From assembly GCA_045402695.1 (NCBI GenBank), contig JAWPNA010000201.1, positions 1-7,766 of the forward strand: DNA of 7,766 nucleotides, written 5' to 3'. This DNA is from JAWPNA01 sp045402695. GTDB taxonomy: Bacteria > Acidobacteriota > Polarisedimenticolia > JACPZX01 > DASXTC01. Shown here one piece after another: positions 6,555-7,766 of this stretch. A model generated the notes under the pieces. It was not told where the DNA came from, did no database searches, and saw nothing but the letters and a program-made list of their open reading frames with translations. Made by a program: the position numbers and the translations under genes. Within the stretch, counting starts at the first letter, position 1. Every line of letters begins with the position of its first letter.

Positions 6555-6857
6555 GTGAGCACCAGACTTCCCATCGACAAGACAAGGATCGCTGCGTTCT
6601 GCAGCAAGTGGAAGATCAGAGAGTTCTCCTTGTTCGGATCCATCTTGCGTGACGATTTCCGACCTGAAAGCGATGTGGATGTCCTCGTTAGCTTCGATCC
6701 TGCCGCGACTTGGGGCCTCTTCGATATCGTTGAGATGGAGGAGGAACTAGGAGTGATCTTTGGTAGAAGAGTCGATCTGGTCGAGAAGGCCGGGCTGCGC
6801 AATCCGTTCCGCCGCCAGGCCATTCTGAACACGCGGCAGATCATCTATGCGATCTGA
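6555..6857 (+). CDS. mntA: MNT-domain nucleotidyltransferase antitoxin (MntA-like)
   Basis: Encodes 100 residues from GTG 6555, preceded by a weak GGGG site at 6541-6544. It is a minimal nucleotidyltransferase: the GS-x10-D-x-D signature is Gly28, Ser29, Asp40 and Asp42, and the third acidic residue is probably Asp74 in RRVDLVEK. All catalytic residues are present and the length is normal. In characterised HEPN/MNT (type VII) pairs, MntA transfers AMP to a tyrosine of the HEPN toxin next to its active site and so silences it. The stop overlaps the start of the HEPN frame by 11 bases, the usual operon layout. GC is about 52% over the first 180 bases examined, against roughly 67-73% in sampled stretches of the SNF2 gene, which suggests horizontal acquisition. 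Its partner is broken, so it may now be an orphan antitoxin. Confidence 0.92.
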   Translation: MSTRLPIDKTRIAAFCSKWKIREFSLFGSILRDDFRPESDVDVLVSFDPAATWGLFDIVEMEEELGVIFGRRVDLVEKAGLRNPFRRQAILNTRQIIYAI

Positions 6858-7194
6858 GGAGCGGGACGCAGCCTACCTGTGGGACATGCTGGACGCCGCT
6901 CGAAAGCTCCGACAGTTCACCGACGGAATCGACGAAGATGCGTAACTTGAGGACGCGAAGCTCCAGGCGGCCGTTGAACGGTGCCTGGAGATTATCGGAG
7001 AAGCCGCGGGACGGATCTCGGACACGCTTCAGGAGGCCCACCCAGAGATCCCCTGGCGCAAGATCATCGCCCAGAGACACGTTTTGGCGTATGCGTACGG
7101 TGAGGTCATGCAGGACCGCCTGTGGGTCGTGGTCACGGACCACATCCCGGATCTCATCGCCAAACTCGAACTCTTGCTCCCACCTCCTCCATAG
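6847..7194 (+). pseudogene. hepT: HEPN-domain toxin (HepT-like), broken by an in-frame stop and lacking the catalytic His
   Basis: A 115-codon frame beginning at ATG 6847 inside the end of the antitoxin gene. It reads as a HepT-type HEPN protein: helix 1 (AAYLWDMLDAARKLRQF), then GIDEDA, a TAA at codon 33 (6943-6945), then family-typical KLQAAVERCLEIIGEAA, IPWRKIIAQR and a closing helix before TAG 7192-7194. HEPN toxins are RNases whose active site is R-x4-H-x-Y. Here the site reads Arg77-HVLA-Tyr82-Ala83-Tyr84: Tyr (TAT, 7090-7092) stands where His (CAC/CAT) belongs, while the Tyr that MntA modifies is kept (Tyr84). No in-frame ATG, GTG or TTG follows the stop before codon 80, so re-initiation would not rebuild the domain. 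Both changes are single-base in scale. The frame is otherwise intact, implying recent decay or a sequencing error at the stop. Confidence 0.9.
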
Positions 7195-7206
7195 GAGAGT
7201 CCCAAG

Positions 7207-7235
7207 TGAGCCAGGCCGCCCGGCCCACTGGCTCA
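7207..7235. terminator. Inverted repeat between convergent genes, possible terminator
   Basis: TGAGCCAG (7207-7214) pairs perfectly with CTGGCTCA (7228-7235) around a 13-base GC-rich loop. It lies between the HEPN remnant (plus) and the TPR gene (minus), where a bidirectional terminator is expected. No T-tract follows on either strand, so an intrinsic terminator is not proven. Confidence 0.4.
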
Positions 7236-7285
7236 ACTCCGCCCTGACTGTGCTCGCGCGCGGACGCTATGCGGGGCAGGTGTGC

Positions 7286-7766
7286 TCAAGGAGGTGAAGT
7301 CACAGCCCGGGGAGGCTGCTTCGTGCGGATCGCCCGGGCCCTCTGCTCCAAGGGTGCGGCCTCCGCGGCGCGGCCGGTAGCGCGCAACAGCGAGGCGTAC
7401 CCCTCCAACGTCTCCGTGGTTGCCGGGTCGCCAGGCGGGAACACCTTTTCGCGAATGGCCAGGGCACGCTTGAAGTGCTCCTCGGCGCGGCCGGTCTCGC
7501 CGAGTGCCTGGAGCACCCGGGCGAGGTTCTCGTAGGTCCATGCCAGATCGGGTGCGTCGGGACCGAGTTTCTGCGACCAGATGGCAAGAGTCCGCTCGTA
7601 AGCGGGGCGCGCCTCCTCGAATCGCCCCTGCAATCGGCGCAAGTCTCCAAGACTGGATAGCGACATTGCTGTTGATGGGTGGCCAGGGCCGAATGCCTTC
7701 TCACTGATGGCGAGGGATCGCTCGATCAACGGTTCCGCGCCTTCATGGTCACCCAGGAGGGCGAGC
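7286..7766 (-). CDS. TPR-repeat protein, kinesin-light-chain type, partial (N-terminus off right edge)
   Basis: The frame is open to the right edge and ends at TGA 7288-7286, giving 159 C-terminal residues. Tetratricopeptide repeats recur with an exact 42-residue period, marked by GPGHP, GPDAP and PPGDP turns. Each has a helix pair with the LxxLG/LARVLQALG and EEARPAYERTLAI type signatures. The 42-residue spacing is that of the TPR_10/TPR_12 kinesin-light-chain subgroup. TPR superhelices bind proteins or peptides. In GC-rich, multicellular-like or soil bacteria such arrays often form the C-terminal part of Ser/Thr kinases, CHAT proteases or NB-ARC ATPases, but the partner domain lies outside the window. 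The last repeat fades into a basic tail. It converges on the HEPN remnant. Confidence 0.9.
   Translation of the reverse strand, partial: LALLGDHEGAEPLIERSLAISEKAFGPGHPSTAMSLSSLGDLRRLQGRFEEARPAYERTLAIWSQKLGPDAPDLAWTYENLARVLQALGETGRAEEHFKRALAIREKVFPPGDPATTETLEGYASLLRATGRAAEAAPLEQRARAIRTKQPPRAVTSPP

Noticed and set aside
3635..7194. SNF2 helicase plus HEPN/MNT as one defence operon
   Set aside because: A 196-base gap, differing GC content, a broken toxin and no methylase, nuclease or other defence partner argue for chance adjacency.
6841..7236. 131-codon minus-strand open frame across the TA pair
   Set aside because: It is antisense to the HEPN coding frame, whose family motifs are readable on the plus strand.

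Overview
The window is about 65-70% GC and densely coded, with AT-poor wobble positions and good GGAGG-type ribosome binding sites. It most resembles the chromosome of a GC-rich, non-model, Gram-negative-like bacterium, such as an Acidobacteriota, Eisenbacteria or Myxococcota-type soil or sediment lineage. That guess rests on the combination of a secreted tricorn-like protease, a DUF6448 protein, 42-residue (kinesin-light-chain type) TPRs and a HEPN/MNT module. No single marker proves it. There is no rRNA, tRNA, CRISPR array or recognisable insertion sequence.

Left part, minus strand. Positions 1-2534 hold the N-terminal 844 codons of an exported tricorn-type protease (signal peptide, beta-propellers, a Lys/Asp/Glu-rich insert, the first catalytic domain with Ser-His, start of PDZ). 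It runs off the left edge and has its own likely promoter. Upstream on the same strand lie a DUF6448 exported protein (2822-3484) and, overlapping its stop codon as GTGA, a 45-codon frame (2688-2825). That short frame looks like the two ends of a small His-containing membrane protein joined by a large internal in-frame deletion.

Middle, plus strand. A divergent 150-bp region carries a likely promoter and a strong ribosome binding site for a 907-aa SNF2-family ATPase/helicase (3635-6358). It has two N-terminal SWIM zinc fingers of different spacing, a complete set of helicase motifs and a low-complexity Pro/Ala tail.

Right part. A HEPN/MNT toxin-antitoxin pair follows on the plus strand. The MNT nucleotidyltransferase antitoxin (6555-6857) is intact and lower in GC than its surroundings. 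The overlapping HEPN toxin (6847-7194) is doubly damaged: codon 33 is TAA, and the catalytic His of the R-x4-H-x-Y motif is replaced by Tyr. Converging from the right edge on the minus strand is the C-terminal part of a TPR protein (7286-7766), separated from the HEPN remnant by an inverted repeat.

How they fit together: the left genes concern the cell envelope or exported proteins, the middle gene acts on DNA or nucleoprotein, and the TA pair is a decaying accessory module. I see no complete multi-gene defence system. The most unusual items are the inactivated HEPN toxin beside a preserved antitoxin, the two-SWIM helicase, and the DUF6448 gene coupled to a deleted membrane-protein remnant.
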